The notes: a model not told the origin generated them from the sequence alone. A stretch of 54,823 nucleotides of DNA from Desulfofalx alkaliphila DSM 12257 (GCF_000711975.1 NZ_JONT01000016.1:1-54823); one strand, 5' to 3'; positions 42,621-51,995 are shown, numbered from the stretch's first letter. Translations and numbers: made by a program.

Positions 42621-44372
42621 ATGAAGCATTTGGCCAAAAATGCTGTCAAAAAAACTGCCAAAAAGGCAGTGAAATTTGCAGGCCGTAAACTACTACTAAT
42701 CCTAGCCCCTTTTATACCTTTAATACTTATCTTTTTAGCAGCATTGTTTTTCATAGCTCTTTTGGTGGCATCAATATATGGTAGCATGGCTCCCCAACAT
42801 GCCATGACTGGTGTGGAACAACTGCCGGAAAAAGATAAAGAGATTATTCGCCACTACAAAGATTTGTGTGGTTTTTATAACGTAAAAGACACATGGCTAA
42901 TTAACGAAGAAGCTGCCACGCCAGAACGAGGCGGAGCATACGAAAGCACACCCGATGCCCCTTTCTATCCCGGCACAGGCACACAGAAAATAGGTGAATT
43001 AGTAGACCGCTTCCGCAACGACTATAAGTTGCGATTAGAATGGCCGGTTGTGCATTCCGTTGGGTTATTCTGGGCTTTTTCCCAAGGCGAGTCAGAAATA
43101 AGCGAAAGTATGAGAGAGAAGTTTGCAGAAGATACTCACCCTTATTATTACTATAAAAAATCACAGGTGATTACCACAACTACGGGCGAAGGCGGGGAAA
43201 GCACGACTTCTATAAGAGAAGTCTACCTCTTAGTTGAAGCTTACACCATTTACGGACATTACCAGTATCACTATGAGTGGCATACTACGTATGGAGAAAA
43301 TTCAAGTACCACTGCAGAAAGGTTAAAAGATATCCAGCAAATATTGCCTAACAGGTGGCAACGGTTTGATGATTACATAATAGAAGCATACGAACTTAAA
43401 GCTGACGATGATATAGAGTTAAACCGCACCTTTGTTCTAGAGGCAGCCGAAGGATACGACAAACAAAAAGAATGGATGGACTGGTTAATTGATAAAGTAG
43501 GGTTTCAATATTTTGTATCATCAGCTATGATACCCCCTGACCTCATAATGTATTTTAAAGAGGCAGAAGAAGAGTATGGTATTCCCTGGTGGTTTTTAGC
43601 AGCTGTATCTTTTCAAGAGAGCAGTTTTAACCCCCAGGCAGAAAACAGCAAAAGCAAGTGTTATGGCTTAATGCAGTTAACACCAAGCAACTGGGAACAC
43701 TATTCGGCCCTGCTGGGATTTGATCCGGTACATGACCGTGATAGCCCACGTGCTCAAATAATGTGCGGTGCTTACATGTTGGCTAAATTAGGTTTGGAAA
43801 ATGTTGATTGGAAAAGGGATGATTGGCAGGAGCAAACTTTACCTATACTTACTTTCTACGGAGGATTTGTAAAAGTACCAGCAAATAAACCTTATGATTC
43901 GCCAGAAGAATGGTGTCGGGCAGAATATGCTTCTAAAATATGGGACGTTGCCGAAGGATTTACTAAACATGGTTCTGCCATCTGGCCTGTGCCTGGATAT
44001 ACCCATATCAGTTCTTACTACGGCTGGAGAGATGATCCCACAGGCAAAACTGAAAACAGGGAGTATCATGGTGGGATTGATATTCCTGCAGATACCGGTA
44101 CCCCCATAGTATCGGTATCTGCAGGAACAGTAATTGTAGCTGCCAGTGATCAATGGAATGGCAACCATGTTAAAATACGCGATGCTATGCATCAGTATAC
44201 TTACTGCCATATGGATTCTATTGACGTTAAAGTGGGTGATATTGTGCAACCAGGGCAAGTAATCGGCAAGGTAGGTAGTACAGGCAGGAGTACCGGACCA
44301 CACCTGCACTTTGAAGTAGTTGACTTAACTAACGCTTGCAGGATAGATCCGTTAACATTATTACAAAGATAG
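42621..44372 (+). CDS. bifunctional lytic transglycosylase (VirB1-like) / M23 peptidase
   Basis: This is a 583-residue cell-wall hydrolase. An N-terminal basic segment and transmembrane helix (about 24-50) anchor it. After a middle region, a transglycosylase domain has catalytic Glu333 in SFQESSFNPQAENSKSKCYG followed by LMQLTPSNW. The C-terminal M23 metallopeptidase domain has H483xxxD487 (HGGIDIPAD) and HLHFE with His561 and His563. Such VirB1-like and M23 fusions open the thick Gram-positive wall for the channel. GAGGAG precedes the ATG. The next gene starts 21 bases after its stop. Confidence 0.9.
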   Translation: MKHLAKNAVKKTAKKAVKFAGRKLLLILAPFIPLILIFLAALFFIALLVASIYGSMAPQHAMTGVEQLPEKDKEIIRHYKDLCGFYNVKDTWLINEEAATPERGGAYESTPDAPFYPGTGTQKIGELVDRFRNDYKLRLEWPVVHSVGLFWAFSQGESEISESMREKFAEDTHPYYYYKKSQVITTTTGEGGESTTSIREVYLLVEAYTIYGHYQYHYEWHTTYGENSSTTAERLKDIQQILPNRWQRFDDYIIEAYELKADDDIELNRTFVLEAAEGYDKQKEWMDWLIDKVGFQYFVSSAMIPPDLIMYFKEAEEEYGIPWWFLAAVSFQESSFNPQAENSKSKCYGLMQLTPSNWEHYSALLGFDPVHDRDSPRAQIMCGAYMLAKLGLENVDWKRDDWQEQTLPILTFYGGFVKVPANKPYDSPEEWCRAEYASKIWDVAEGFTKHGSAIWPVPGYTHISSYYGWRDDPTGKTENREYHGGIDIPADTGTPIVSVSAGTVIVAASDQWNGNHVKIRDAMHQYTYCHMDSIDVKVGDIVQPGQVIGKVGSTGRSTGPHLHFEVVDLTNACRIDPLTLLQR

Positions 44373-44393
44373 ATTTAGAGGGAGGTACTAAAG

Positions 44394-46265
44394 ATAATAA
44401 AAGTATTACTGGCAACTGGTGTAGAAGATTTAGACAAGTCTTTGGTAGATCATATATCTAATAATGCTACACCTGATATTGAATTGGTTGGAGAAGTATA
44501 TTATAGAGAGGCATTAAGAGACCTTCAACAAGAGGTAGACGTTGTAATAATATCGGAATCACTGCCGGGCACTGAAGATTTTGTAAGTTCTACAATTCTT
44601 CATCTTAGGGAACTTGGAATAAGGGTAGTTTTACTGCCAGGGGACGAGGAAAACGAACGAACCAAAGAACTCATTAATAAATGTACTCCTTTGGGTGTTT
44701 ATGATTATGTATTCAATACTGTAACAATAGATGAAATTGTCAGCAAGATATTAAAACCCTCTACCATTAAGGATGTTAAAGAAATACAAGAGGCACAGAA
44801 TGATGCTGATGATTCGCAAAAATGGTTTGCTGCTAAAAAGAATATCTCAGATGTTAGGCAGTATTTATTGCCGGGTTCACTGCTACAGGACACACAGTTT
44901 TCTACCATGAAAACTAATTACGATAAAGAAAATGCTAATGACGAGACCAAAAAAGAAAGTTTTTTGGGAAGGTTTTTTAATCCCCCTGAAGCAAGGGTTG
45001 AGCAAAAAGAACAATTCAAGGAAAGCCCCACTACAAGCAAGGTATTGCCCATACAAGAAACCCCAACAGTGGTTTTAGGTTTGGGAAACCAAAATTTAAA
45101 CGATTGGTTTAAAAATACTTTTTCTGGTCTAGTGGAAATATTGGCATCAACCACTACCCCTGATGAATTTAAACAAGCTGTTGGTTTTTACAATCCTGAT
45201 ATTGCAATCATCATGCGACCCAGTCCTATGGGTGGGTTACCGGAAGCAGATGTATTAGCAAAGTGGGCAACCCATCAAGTACATGCTGTGCTTTTTGTTG
45301 CAGGTGAGTTAGATGAACAGGGTACAGTTATGGCAGATACGGTTAAGTCCGCAGGAGGACATGTTCTTTCCTGTCCTCCTGGCGAAACCATTAGCGGGGA
45401 CGAACTGGTACTGTTGATGCGGTCAATTATTACAGAGTTGCCCAAAGAAATAAGTAGTGAAAATACAGAAGTTAAAACACCCAAAATTCCAACAATAAAC
45501 TTAGAGGCTCTAAAAAAAGAAGCATCTCAACTGTCTAGTGTTTTAAAGTTAAACGGCAAAAAGAAAAAGACAGCGGAAATAAAAATACCAATTGAAAACA
45601 TGCCCCGGCAAAATAATAAGCAAAACACAAACCCCACTGCAATAGTCGCAGGGGGGCTTTTTGCTGTAGTCTCTCCATGGAGACCGGGGCTTGCAGGAAG
45701 TATTGCCGCGGAAATAGGTAAGATGTTGGCAGAAGAAACAGAGGGGCCTGTTGCAGTTATAGGGGCTACTGGACATAGCACTGCAGCATTATGGCTTGAA
45801 GTGCCTGAAGAAGAGTTAATCTTGTCTGACTGGCGGGTGCCCGGTTCACAAGCACCCGTTGTTATTAACAATATTAACATTTGGGCCGTTGACCCTGTTA
45901 AGTCGCTACATACTAAAGTAGAAGAAGAATTGTTAGATTTAGTCGCCAGCGTAAGACAGGCGGCTACATACACCGTAATAGATTTAGCAAGTGACATGGA
46001 GTTGGCTCAAAAGTTAGTCTATCAGAAAAATGCCGTAATACTGGTTGTTCTTCCGGGTACTGATCTGGTGGAGTATAAAACCTCGTTATTTTGGCTTAAT
46101 CGTCTTAAAGAAGGCAAGGAAAATATTGTTACTGGTATTGATTTAAGGGGGGTGTCAATAGATATGCCTGAAGATATTAAACCTACGGTGGTTATTGAAA
46201 CTAATCCCGCTGAAACCTTAAAGAAAGTCTTGAAGAAGAATCTAGATGAGTTTGTGTGGTTGTAA
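44394..46265 (+). CDS. CpaE/TadZ-like protein with degenerate P-loop, apparent ATA start
   Basis: This protein of about 623 residues has a receiver-like N-terminal part (IKVLLATGVEDLDKSLVDHI, VDVVIISESLPGTEDF, IRVVLLPG), a second similar fold around 215-345, and a C-terminal ParA/MinD-like domain. There the Walker A region reads SPWRPGLAGS instead of KGGxGKT, so ATP hydrolysis is doubtful. TadZ/CpaE proteins place Tad pili at the pole or membrane. The first ATG/GTG/TTG (44442) would remove the conserved first strand; an ATA at 44394 is 8 bases from GGGAGG and preserves it, so I extend the gene there. Confidence 0.7.
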   Translation: MIKVLLATGVEDLDKSLVDHISNNATPDIELVGEVYYREALRDLQQEVDVVIISESLPGTEDFVSSTILHLRELGIRVVLLPGDEENERTKELINKCTPLGVYDYVFNTVTIDEIVSKILKPSTIKDVKEIQEAQNDADDSQKWFAAKKNISDVRQYLLPGSLLQDTQFSTMKTNYDKENANDETKKESFLGRFFNPPEARVEQKEQFKESPTTSKVLPIQETPTVVLGLGNQNLNDWFKNTFSGLVEILASTTTPDEFKQAVGFYNPDIAIIMRPSPMGGLPEADVLAKWATHQVHAVLFVAGELDEQGTVMADTVKSAGGHVLSCPPGETISGDELVLLMRSIITELPKEISSENTEVKTPKIPTINLEALKKEASQLSSVLKLNGKKKKTAEIKIPIENMPRQNNKQNTNPTAIVAGGLFAVVSPWRPGLAGSIAAEIGKMLAEETEGPVAVIGATGHSTAALWLEVPEEELILSDWRVPGSQAPVVINNINIWAVDPVKSLHTKVEEELLDLVASVRQAATYTVIDLASDMELAQKLVYQKNAVILVVLPGTDLVEYKTSLFWLNRLKEGKENIVTGIDLRGVSIDMPEDIKPTVVIETNPAETLKKVLKKNLDEFVWL

Positions 46266-46277
46266 TGGGAGGATGCA

Positions 46278-46496
46278 ATGGGCTCAAATATTTCTCATTT
46301 AATTGTTGCGGTTATCAGTGTGATAGCAAGTGTTGGGTGTTTTTGGTGGTTAAGCAAACTAACTGCTTTGTCTTTTTTGGTTAAGGTAGGCCTTACATGG
46401 GTTATTATTGCAGGGATTGCGATCTTAATATGGCTAGTGCTGTTTTTAATAGTACTAGTAGTGAAAGTATATTGCACTTTAAAAAATATAGGCTAA
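46278..46496 (+). CDS. small two-helix membrane protein
   Basis: This is a 72-residue very hydrophobic protein with two transmembrane helices (about 7-27 and 38-65) and a short loop. GGGAGG lies ahead of the ATG. It sits between the first CpaE-like gene and an unknown soluble protein. No family recognised; it may be a minor component of the pilus base. Confidence 0.5.
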   Translation: MGSNISHLIVAVISVIASVGCFWWLSKLTALSFLVKVGLTWVIIAGIAILIWLVLFLIVLVVKVYCTLKNIG

Positions 46497-46518
46497 TTGA
46501 TACCGAGGAGGTAAATTA

Positions 46519-47040
46519 ATGAGTAATTCTAAAAACTGCCCTGATAACCATTTTATTAAAGTAGGTCAAGCTGATACAGGAATAAAGACTACAATGCACA
46601 AACATGAGGTTCAATTAGATGTATTAAAAGAGTTCAATAAATTGCATGGATCACAAAGACCAACAGAAACATTACAGAGGTTTCTTATGTCACGACGGGT
46701 AGAAGTAGAAGTCAAACCTGGTACAAAGATGTGTACCGGTATGCTTGATGGCAAGAAGGGCTTATCCTTTGGAAGAACTATGGGGTCAGAAGGCTCCCGT
46801 ATGAGCTCTTTTAAAAACATGTTGAGCAAGATAGAACCCTCAAAAACAAAAGTAATAGACCCTAAAAGTGAGTGGTTAGATAAGGAAAAAAACTTGTCCA
46901 AAGAACTGCCTTCCATGGAAAACAGATTTACCAATGCACTCAAAGCTAAACCAGGCCCTCCTTTAGCTGGTGAAACAAAACCAGAAGTTGATTGGGCTGA
47001 CATTATCTGCAATAACACACAGAGGAAAGAGGAAAAATGA
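46519..47040 (+). CDS. unknown 173-residue cytoplasmic protein
   Basis: This is a soluble, basic, rather polar protein without signal peptide or membrane helix. The N-terminal third is helical (KHEVQLDVLKEFNKLHGSQR, TLQRFLMSRR), the remainder Lys/Ser/Pro-rich and likely disordered. GAGGAGG precedes the ATG. Its stop overlaps the start of the next tiny gene (ATGA), so it is part of the operon. No family recognised. Confidence 0.55.
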   Translation: MSNSKNCPDNHFIKVGQADTGIKTTMHKHEVQLDVLKEFNKLHGSQRPTETLQRFLMSRRVEVEVKPGTKMCTGMLDGKKGLSFGRTMGSEGSRMSSFKNMLSKIEPSKTKVIDPKSEWLDKEKNLSKELPSMENRFTNALKAKPGPPLAGETKPEVDWADIICNNTQRKEEK

Positions 47041-47180
47041 GAGATTATAAAATCTCTTTATCAGGTAGAATTAACGCTGCCTTAATTGTAAGTGTCTTAG
47101 TAATTAAGGTTGCTTTATATTTGTCCGGGATGTTAGTGGAATGGTCAGAAGTATTGATTATACAATTAACCGATAAGTAA
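47037..47180 (+). CDS. tiny 47-residue membrane protein
   Basis: The ATG overlaps the previous stop (ATGA) and the frame runs 47 codons: MRDYKISLSGRINAALIVSV then one hydrophobic helix and a polar end. Translational coupling and the next gene's ribosome site just after the stop support it as real. Single-pass membrane peptide of unknown role. Confidence 0.55.
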   Translation: MRDYKISLSGRINAALIVSVLVIKVALYLSGMLVEWSEVLIIQLTDK

Positions 47181-47196
47181 GGGAGAGTGCAGATAA

Positions 47197-47835
47197 TTGA
47201 ATATGTTAAAAAAATATCTACACATCATATTAGCTATTGCCTTAGCTGTTGGTGGTGCCACAGCAGCATGGTACTTTATTCAATCCCAAACCCCAACAGA
47301 GAGGGTAGTAGTTACCAAGGGTAAATACCAAGCAGGAACAGTGTTAACGCAACATCACATTGGCACAAAGTTGGTGGGTAAAGCTATGCTGCCAGACGGT
47401 GCCATAACAAGCCCCGAAGATGTTATCGGTAGAACTCTAACTATGAGTGTTTTAGATGATGAAGTTGTCCGAGCAGATCATTTAATAGCTGGTCAAGGTA
47501 ATCTAAGCGCTAGATTAGTTACAGTTGCACCAGGTAGAGTGGCGGTAGATTTACCGCAGGATGCAGCCGCAGGACTTAGAGGAATAGAGGTAGGCGATAG
47601 GGTAAACATCTACGGCGAAATAGGTATTGTAACCGGTGATGGTCAAGATGCTACCATCGTAGATAAAGTAGCCGAAAATGCCATAATCTTATATGCCCCG
47701 AATCCTAATGACATGGCAAGCGGGGTAGCAGCAATTATCATAGCTTGTGAACCCGAAGAAGAAAAAATAATAGCTGATGTACTCACTAGGGGTAAAAGGG
47801 TAACCCTTTTCTTACAGCAGGAAGGGGTGCAGTAA
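47197..47835 (+). CDS. cpaB: Flp pilus assembly protein CpaB (SAF domain)
   Basis: This is a 212-residue protein with an N-terminal membrane helix (about 6-26) and a SAF/antifreeze-like beta-clip domain (about 35-105: VVVTKGKYQAGTVLTQHHIG, SPEDVIGRTLTM) followed by RcpC/CpaB features (VTVAPGRVAVDLPQDAAAGL, GIEVGDRVNIYGEIG). CpaB sits in the envelope part of Tad pili. The TTG at 47197 is 11 bases from GGGAG; an ATG at 47203 is a second option. One base separates it from the CpaE/TadZ gene. Confidence 0.85.
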   Translation: MNMLKKYLHIILAIALAVGGATAAWYFIQSQTPTERVVVTKGKYQAGTVLTQHHIGTKLVGKAMLPDGAITSPEDVIGRTLTMSVLDDEVVRADHLIAGQGNLSARLVTVAPGRVAVDLPQDAAAGLRGIEVGDRVNIYGEIGIVTGDGQDATIVDKVAENAIILYAPNPNDMASGVAAIIIACEPEEEKIIADVLTRGKRVTLFLQQEGVQ

Positions 47836-48729
47836 GTGTTAGGTAAACTTATTAATCTTGCCAAGAAAAATAAAGAGTACCAAGAAGAAGAATGTCCGGT
47901 ACTTTGGCAACCGGGGGAGTATGCAAGTAGCGATGAAGAGACAAAAGAAATAACCCACCTACATAACATACCGGTTAAACCACAAGCAATAACTGGTAGG
48001 GGTATGGTTTGGACTGTGCAATCACCGCAGGGTGGAGATGGTGCTACAACAGTGGCCACAAACCTAGCAGCACTTCTTGCAATAACAAGTCCAGAAAAGG
48101 TAATAATTATTGATTTAGACGGTATTGGGGCTGTGCGTTCCAGAATGGGCTTACCTGTCTCCCAATGCTTAGTTAATATTTTAGACTGGCAGGATATAAC
48201 TTCTACCACAGACATGCAAAGGGCTATGGTATCCCACTCAACGGGAGTTATGGTAGTGCCTGGCGTTGTGCACTATGACCATATGGAACAGATAAACCCA
48301 AGGTTTCTTTTCAACATGCTGACAATTTCAAAAGAGCGTTTTGACCATATAGTGTTAGATTGCCCACCCATTAGTTTTAACCCTAATACTTGGGCAGCAG
48401 CATTAGTTTCTGACTGTATTATTACAGTATTAAAACCGGATCGGACAAGCCTTGACCTTGCAAGAGACAACATTAGCTATATTCACAGGCTAGATTGCTA
48501 TAATCGGTCCTTTGTAATTTTGAACCAGTCAGGAATACCTGGGGGCCTTAAAGCAACAGATTTACAAGACAACCCCGAGATAGGTATAGATATACACTAT
48601 ACATTGCCTTACAGTGTGTTTGTGGCTGAGGCAAACAACCGAAGGGAGCTGGTAGCAAGGGCAAAACCCAAAGATGTTTTTTCAATAGCATTAAAGGACT
48701 TAGTTAAGAAAATGGGGGGAGAAAGATAA
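47836..48729 (+). CDS. Tad pilus localisation ATPase CpaE/TadZ
   Basis: This is a 297-residue ParA/MinD-type protein. The P-loop reads SPQGGDGATTVATNLAALLA, a deviant Walker A that keeps GGxGxTT but has Ala for the usual Lys. VIIIDLDGIGAVRSRMGLP and HIVLDCPPI give the switch I and II regions. CpaE/TadZ directs assembly of the Tad machine. It is flanked by cpaB and cpaF without gaps. With the degenerate relative at 44394, the array has two such proteins. Confidence 0.82.
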   Translation: MLGKLINLAKKNKEYQEEECPVLWQPGEYASSDEETKEITHLHNIPVKPQAITGRGMVWTVQSPQGGDGATTVATNLAALLAITSPEKVIIIDLDGIGAVRSRMGLPVSQCLVNILDWQDITSTTDMQRAMVSHSTGVMVVPGVVHYDHMEQINPRFLFNMLTISKERFDHIVLDCPPISFNPNTWAAALVSDCIITVLKPDRTSLDLARDNISYIHRLDCYNRSFVILNQSGIPGGLKATDLQDNPEIGIDIHYTLPYSVFVAEANNRRELVARAKPKDVFSIALKDLVKKMGGER

Positions 48730-50082
48730 ATGAGTTTAGATACCGAATTGATACAAAAAATATCCTCTCTCTGCGGTGAGCACCGGCACTTTGAATTTAT
48801 AGATGACACCGTATCATCTGACCAAGACGTTGCTATGAGTAATGTACCGGGGCTAAGCGTTGTAGACTATGACCGTATTAGGGTGTATGTACAGACAGAA
48901 TTAAGAAGGCAGTTAAAGCCGGAGGAACAACGTCGGTCAAGAGATCCACTGGTTAGGTCAAAGCTTCGTTCTATAGTAGCTAGGGCTTTAGTAGCTAATG
49001 ATATACCACTAGGTCAAAATGCAGCAGAAAAACTGGTTGATGAACTGGGTAATGACTGCTTAGGTTTTGGCCCAATAGAACCATTCTTTTTCGACAAAGA
49101 CGTAACTGAAATGATTTTCAATAAAGATGAAATACGAATTGAAAAGCATGGAAAGTTAGAGTTAATAGAAGGTGTTGTTTTTAAAAGCGAAGATCATATT
49201 AGAGATGTATTAGACAGAATGATTGCTCCCACTGGTAGAAGTATAAGTCCTAACGTGCCTTGGGTTAATGCAACACTTTGGGATGGTAGTCGTTTAATTG
49301 CCCAAATCCCTCCGCTGTCCCCGGAGGGAACGCTTGTGACTATACGCAGATTCCGAGATGATATGACTATAGAAAAGCTGTTAGAAAGAAAAGCATTTTG
49401 TTCTAAAGTAGCCAAATTTTTAGAAGCAGCGGTGGTGGCTAAGCAAAATATAATTATTTCTGGTGGTACCGGTAGCGGTAAAACCACAACCCTGAACTGC
49501 GTGGCCAGTTTTATACCTAAAAAAGAAAGTATTATTACTATAGAAGATCCCTGCGAACTACAACTACAACACCCCTTTGTTAGAAAACTGGAAGCAAGGC
49601 CACCCAATAATGAGGGTAAAGGTGGCATTACACAAAAGCAGTGTATTGCTTTTTCGCTGAGGATGCGCCCGGACAGGATTGTTGTGGGTGAGGTTAGAGA
49701 AGACGAAACCTTAGCGATGCTACAGGCCATGAATACCGGACACCCGGGCAGTTTATCAACGATTCACTCTGACAGCGCCTATGAGTGCATAGATAGGCTA
49801 TATACACTGATTAGCCAGTATTCCACCATGCCAAACGAAGCGATATATAATCAAATAAAGACCATTGACCTAATTGTGCAAGTAGTGCGTGAAAAGGGTG
49901 GTAGACGTAGGCTAGACCATATCGTAGAGGTAAACGGAATAAAAAAGGACGATGTAACGGGCACCATTACTTTAGATTTAAACACTCTAATTCAGTACGA
50001 CAAGAAAACCGATAGCTTTGTTTGGGTGGCTAAAGAGTTTAAGCGGAAAGAGATTCTGATTGAAGGAGGTTGGCAGCAGTGA
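48730..50082 (+). CDS. cpaF: Tad/Flp pilus assembly ATPase CpaF (TadA, VirB11 family)
   Basis: This 450-residue hexameric motor ATPase of the VirB11/TadA group drives pilin polymerisation. GGTGSGKT (245-252) is Walker A; IITIEDPCEL is the Asp box, RPDRIVVGEVR the Walker B, TGHPGSLSTIHSD the His box. An N-terminal domain of about 130 residues (YDRIRVYVQTELRRQLKPEE) precedes it. It is the only VirB11-type ATPase in the array, so it may serve both the Tad pilus and the VirB-like parts. The stop overlaps the next start (GTGA). Confidence 0.94.
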   Translation: MSLDTELIQKISSLCGEHRHFEFIDDTVSSDQDVAMSNVPGLSVVDYDRIRVYVQTELRRQLKPEEQRRSRDPLVRSKLRSIVARALVANDIPLGQNAAEKLVDELGNDCLGFGPIEPFFFDKDVTEMIFNKDEIRIEKHGKLELIEGVVFKSEDHIRDVLDRMIAPTGRSISPNVPWVNATLWDGSRLIAQIPPLSPEGTLVTIRRFRDDMTIEKLLERKAFCSKVAKFLEAAVVAKQNIIISGGTGSGKTTTLNCVASFIPKKESIITIEDPCELQLQHPFVRKLEARPPNNEGKGGITQKQCIAFSLRMRPDRIVVGEVREDETLAMLQAMNTGHPGSLSTIHSDSAYECIDRLYTLISQYSTMPNEAIYNQIKTIDLIVQVVREKGGRRRLDHIVEVNGIKKDDVTGTITLDLNTLIQYDKKTDSFVWVAKEFKRKEILIEGGWQQ

Positions 50083-50912
50083 GCCTCCTTATATTATGCC
50101 AAATTCTAGTTGCCCTTTCGGTGATAATGATATTTTTCGGACCCAAAATACTTTTTAAAAACAGATATGTCCGGTACAAGGATGAAAAGCTTGAGAGTGC
50201 CAGCGGAGTTAAAACATCCTCAAACTACATTGCTTTAATTGCTGGTTGTATCGGAGGTGCCGGAATTGCCTATGCAGTAACAGGTAGCATGTTGTTTACA
50301 CTGCTGGGGTTAAGCGGAGGTTTTTTTGCTCTCAAGTGGATGCAAAAGAAACAAGAAGAAGATCGCAAAGAACTCTTGCGACAACAATATCCTGATATAC
50401 TATCCCAACTAGAGGCAGCCAGTAGGGGTAATTTAAACCCTTATCAAGCCCTAGAAGATACAGTACCTAACCTGCCCCGCCCAGCTAGAGATATATTCTA
50501 TGAAGTGCTGCGCCGGGTAAGAACAGGCCAGAGCATGTCAGACTCACTAGATGATGTTATTAAAGAGACTGGTTGGAGGGATCTTAAAACACTGTCACTA
50601 GCCTTTAAACTTAATAGCCGAATGGGTATAGATATATCAAAAATCTGTAATCATGCAATTGAAGCCCATTACGACAAAGAAAGCCAGCAGGGGCAAATAA
50701 GGGCGGCTACTTCCCAAAACGCAGCAACCATTAAGGTGCTAAGTGGATTGCCTTTCTTTATTGTAGGAGTTGCCAGAGCAGTATCGCCAGAGTTTGCAGC
50801 TCCTCTATTTAATACTTTAGGGGGAGGTATCTTTTTTGCTTTATGCGTCCTTATGATAGTTATGGGTAACTTAGTGGCCAAAAATATGATAGTTAAAACC
50901 TTGGAGGGGTGA
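50079..50912 (+). CDS. tadB: Tad pilus inner-membrane protein TadB
   Basis: This is a 277-residue GspF-type protein: an N-terminal helix pair (about 1-75), a cytoplasmic helical domain (KKQEEDRKELLRQQYPDILS, then LEAASRGNLNPYQALEDT), and two C-terminal membrane helices. The GTG at 50079 is 9 bases after AAGGAGG and overlaps the cpaF stop; an earlier TTG at 50070 touches the ribosome site. TadB with TadC forms the platform around which CpaF turns. Confidence 0.85.
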   Translation: MSLLILCQILVALSVIMIFFGPKILFKNRYVRYKDEKLESASGVKTSSNYIALIAGCIGGAGIAYAVTGSMLFTLLGLSGGFFALKWMQKKQEEDRKELLRQQYPDILSQLEAASRGNLNPYQALEDTVPNLPRPARDIFYEVLRRVRTGQSMSDSLDDVIKETGWRDLKTLSLAFKLNSRMGIDISKICNHAIEAHYDKESQQGQIRAATSQNAATIKVLSGLPFFIVGVARAVSPEFAAPLFNTLGGGIFFALCVLMIVMGNLVAKNMIVKTLEG

Positions 50913-50915
50913 TGA

Positions 50916-51734
50916 ATGGAGCTAAATGTACTGGCTGCAACATTAATAGCATTGTCGGTTTTGGTGGCAGTTGGTGGTCGTAAAATTATCATGCCAGCAG
51001 GTGCCAATGTCACTAATGTTAATACTGAAAAAATATTGCTCAAAACAGGGGCTAAGTATACAAGTGAAGAAAATAAGGCTCTCCTTAAAAAGAAGATTGA
51101 TCAGGCAGGTCTTGAGCTTGAACCGGAATATTTTATAGGGTTACAAATAGCTCTGCCAATATTGAGTATCGCAGTGCTACTGCCTTTTGTAATACTAGGA
51201 TTAATTGACATCATTTGGGTAATTTTACCTGTGCTGATATTATTCTTTCTGCCCCGTGCTTGGCTAAACAAAAAAGCTGAAGCTAGGGTAGCTAAACTTA
51301 ATAACGAATTGCCTGATTTTTGTATTAACTTTGCATCGGTTCTGGATTCTGGAGCCGATTTTTTAACTGCTACCACAGAGGTTTCGCACTCCATGAAAGG
51401 AGAACTAAGCAAGGAGTTTTTAAGGGCAGTAGATGATATGGCTGTAGGTAAAAGAAGGACAGACGCCCTATACGATATGGCTAATAGATGCGGTATACCC
51501 GACCTCACAAACTTAGTCAGGCGCATTGATGAGGCCCAGCGATATGGCACGCCTTTAGCAGATGCAGTAAGATTTCACACTGAAAAAATAATGCAGAGAA
51601 GAAAAAACGAAGGTCAGGAGAAAGCAGGTAAGTTAGTAATTAAGCTTTTGTTTCCAATAATGATCTTTATTTTACTGCCGATGATGGGCTTATTGTTTTT
51701 CCCCGTAGGCTATCATTTAATGCAAGCATTTTAA
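50916..51734 (+). CDS. tadC: Tad pilus inner-membrane protein TadC
   Basis: This is a 272-residue GspF-type protein: membrane helices at about 3-20 and 70-112, cytoplasmic helical domain with LPDFCINFASVLDSGADFLT and DALYDMANRCGIPDLTNLVR, then a C-terminal membrane pair with LLFPIMIFILLPMMGLLFFP. It is the second platform subunit of the Tad machine. The gap to tadB is three bases, the usual TadA-TadB-TadC order. Confidence 0.85.
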   Translation: MELNVLAATLIALSVLVAVGGRKIIMPAGANVTNVNTEKILLKTGAKYTSEENKALLKKKIDQAGLELEPEYFIGLQIALPILSIAVLLPFVILGLIDIIWVILPVLILFFLPRAWLNKKAEARVAKLNNELPDFCINFASVLDSGADFLTATTEVSHSMKGELSKEFLRAVDDMAVGKRRTDALYDMANRCGIPDLTNLVRRIDEAQRYGTPLADAVRFHTEKIMQRRKNEGQEKAGKLVIKLLFPIMIFILLPMMGLLFFPVGYHLMQAF

Positions 51735-51766
51735 GTCAATAAAATAGTGAAAGGTGGTGAACTCAC

Positions 51767-51931
51767 ATGAAGGAAATGTTAACCAACTTGTATTCCGATG
51801 AAGATGGTCAGGGTATGGCTGAATACGGTCTAATTATTGCTTTAATAGCCGTAGTAGTTATCGTGGCCTTAACCGCAATAGGAGTAAAAATTAGAGATAA
51901 GTTTGAGGATGTCAGTGATGCTCTTAGTTAA
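51767..51931 (+). CDS. flp: Flp-type major pilin (54 residues)
   Basis: This is a 54-residue Flp pilin. The prepilin site is G|QGMAEYGLI: Gly before the cut, Glu at +5 and Tyr at +6, followed by a hydrophobic helix (IALIAVVVIVALTAIGVKI). That is the canonical Flp plan, and a prepilin peptidase is encoded 300 bases on. AAGGTGG precedes the ATG. A strong terminator follows the gene, so a pilin-rich short transcript ending here is likely. Confidence 0.93.
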   Translation: MKEMLTNLYSDEDGQGMAEYGLIIALIAVVVIVALTAIGVKIRDKFEDVSDALS

Positions 51932-51937
51932 TTGCTT

Positions 51938-51978
51938 AACCCCCCTGGTTAATTAAACCCGGGGGGTTTTTGCTTTTT
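51938..51978 (+). terminator. terminator after the Flp pilin
   Basis: AACCCCCCTGG pairs with CCGGGGGGTT (one bulge) across TTAATTAAAC, followed by TTTTT. Confidence 0.85.
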
Positions 51979-51995
51979 ATAAGGGGGTGATACAT

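Noticed and set aside
47643-48215. 190-codon minus-strand frame across cpaB and cpaE
   Set aside because: It overlaps two well-recognised pilus genes and shows no family features.
49194-49730. 178-codon minus-strand frame inside cpaF
   Set aside because: It is antisense to the conserved ATPase motifs of CpaF.
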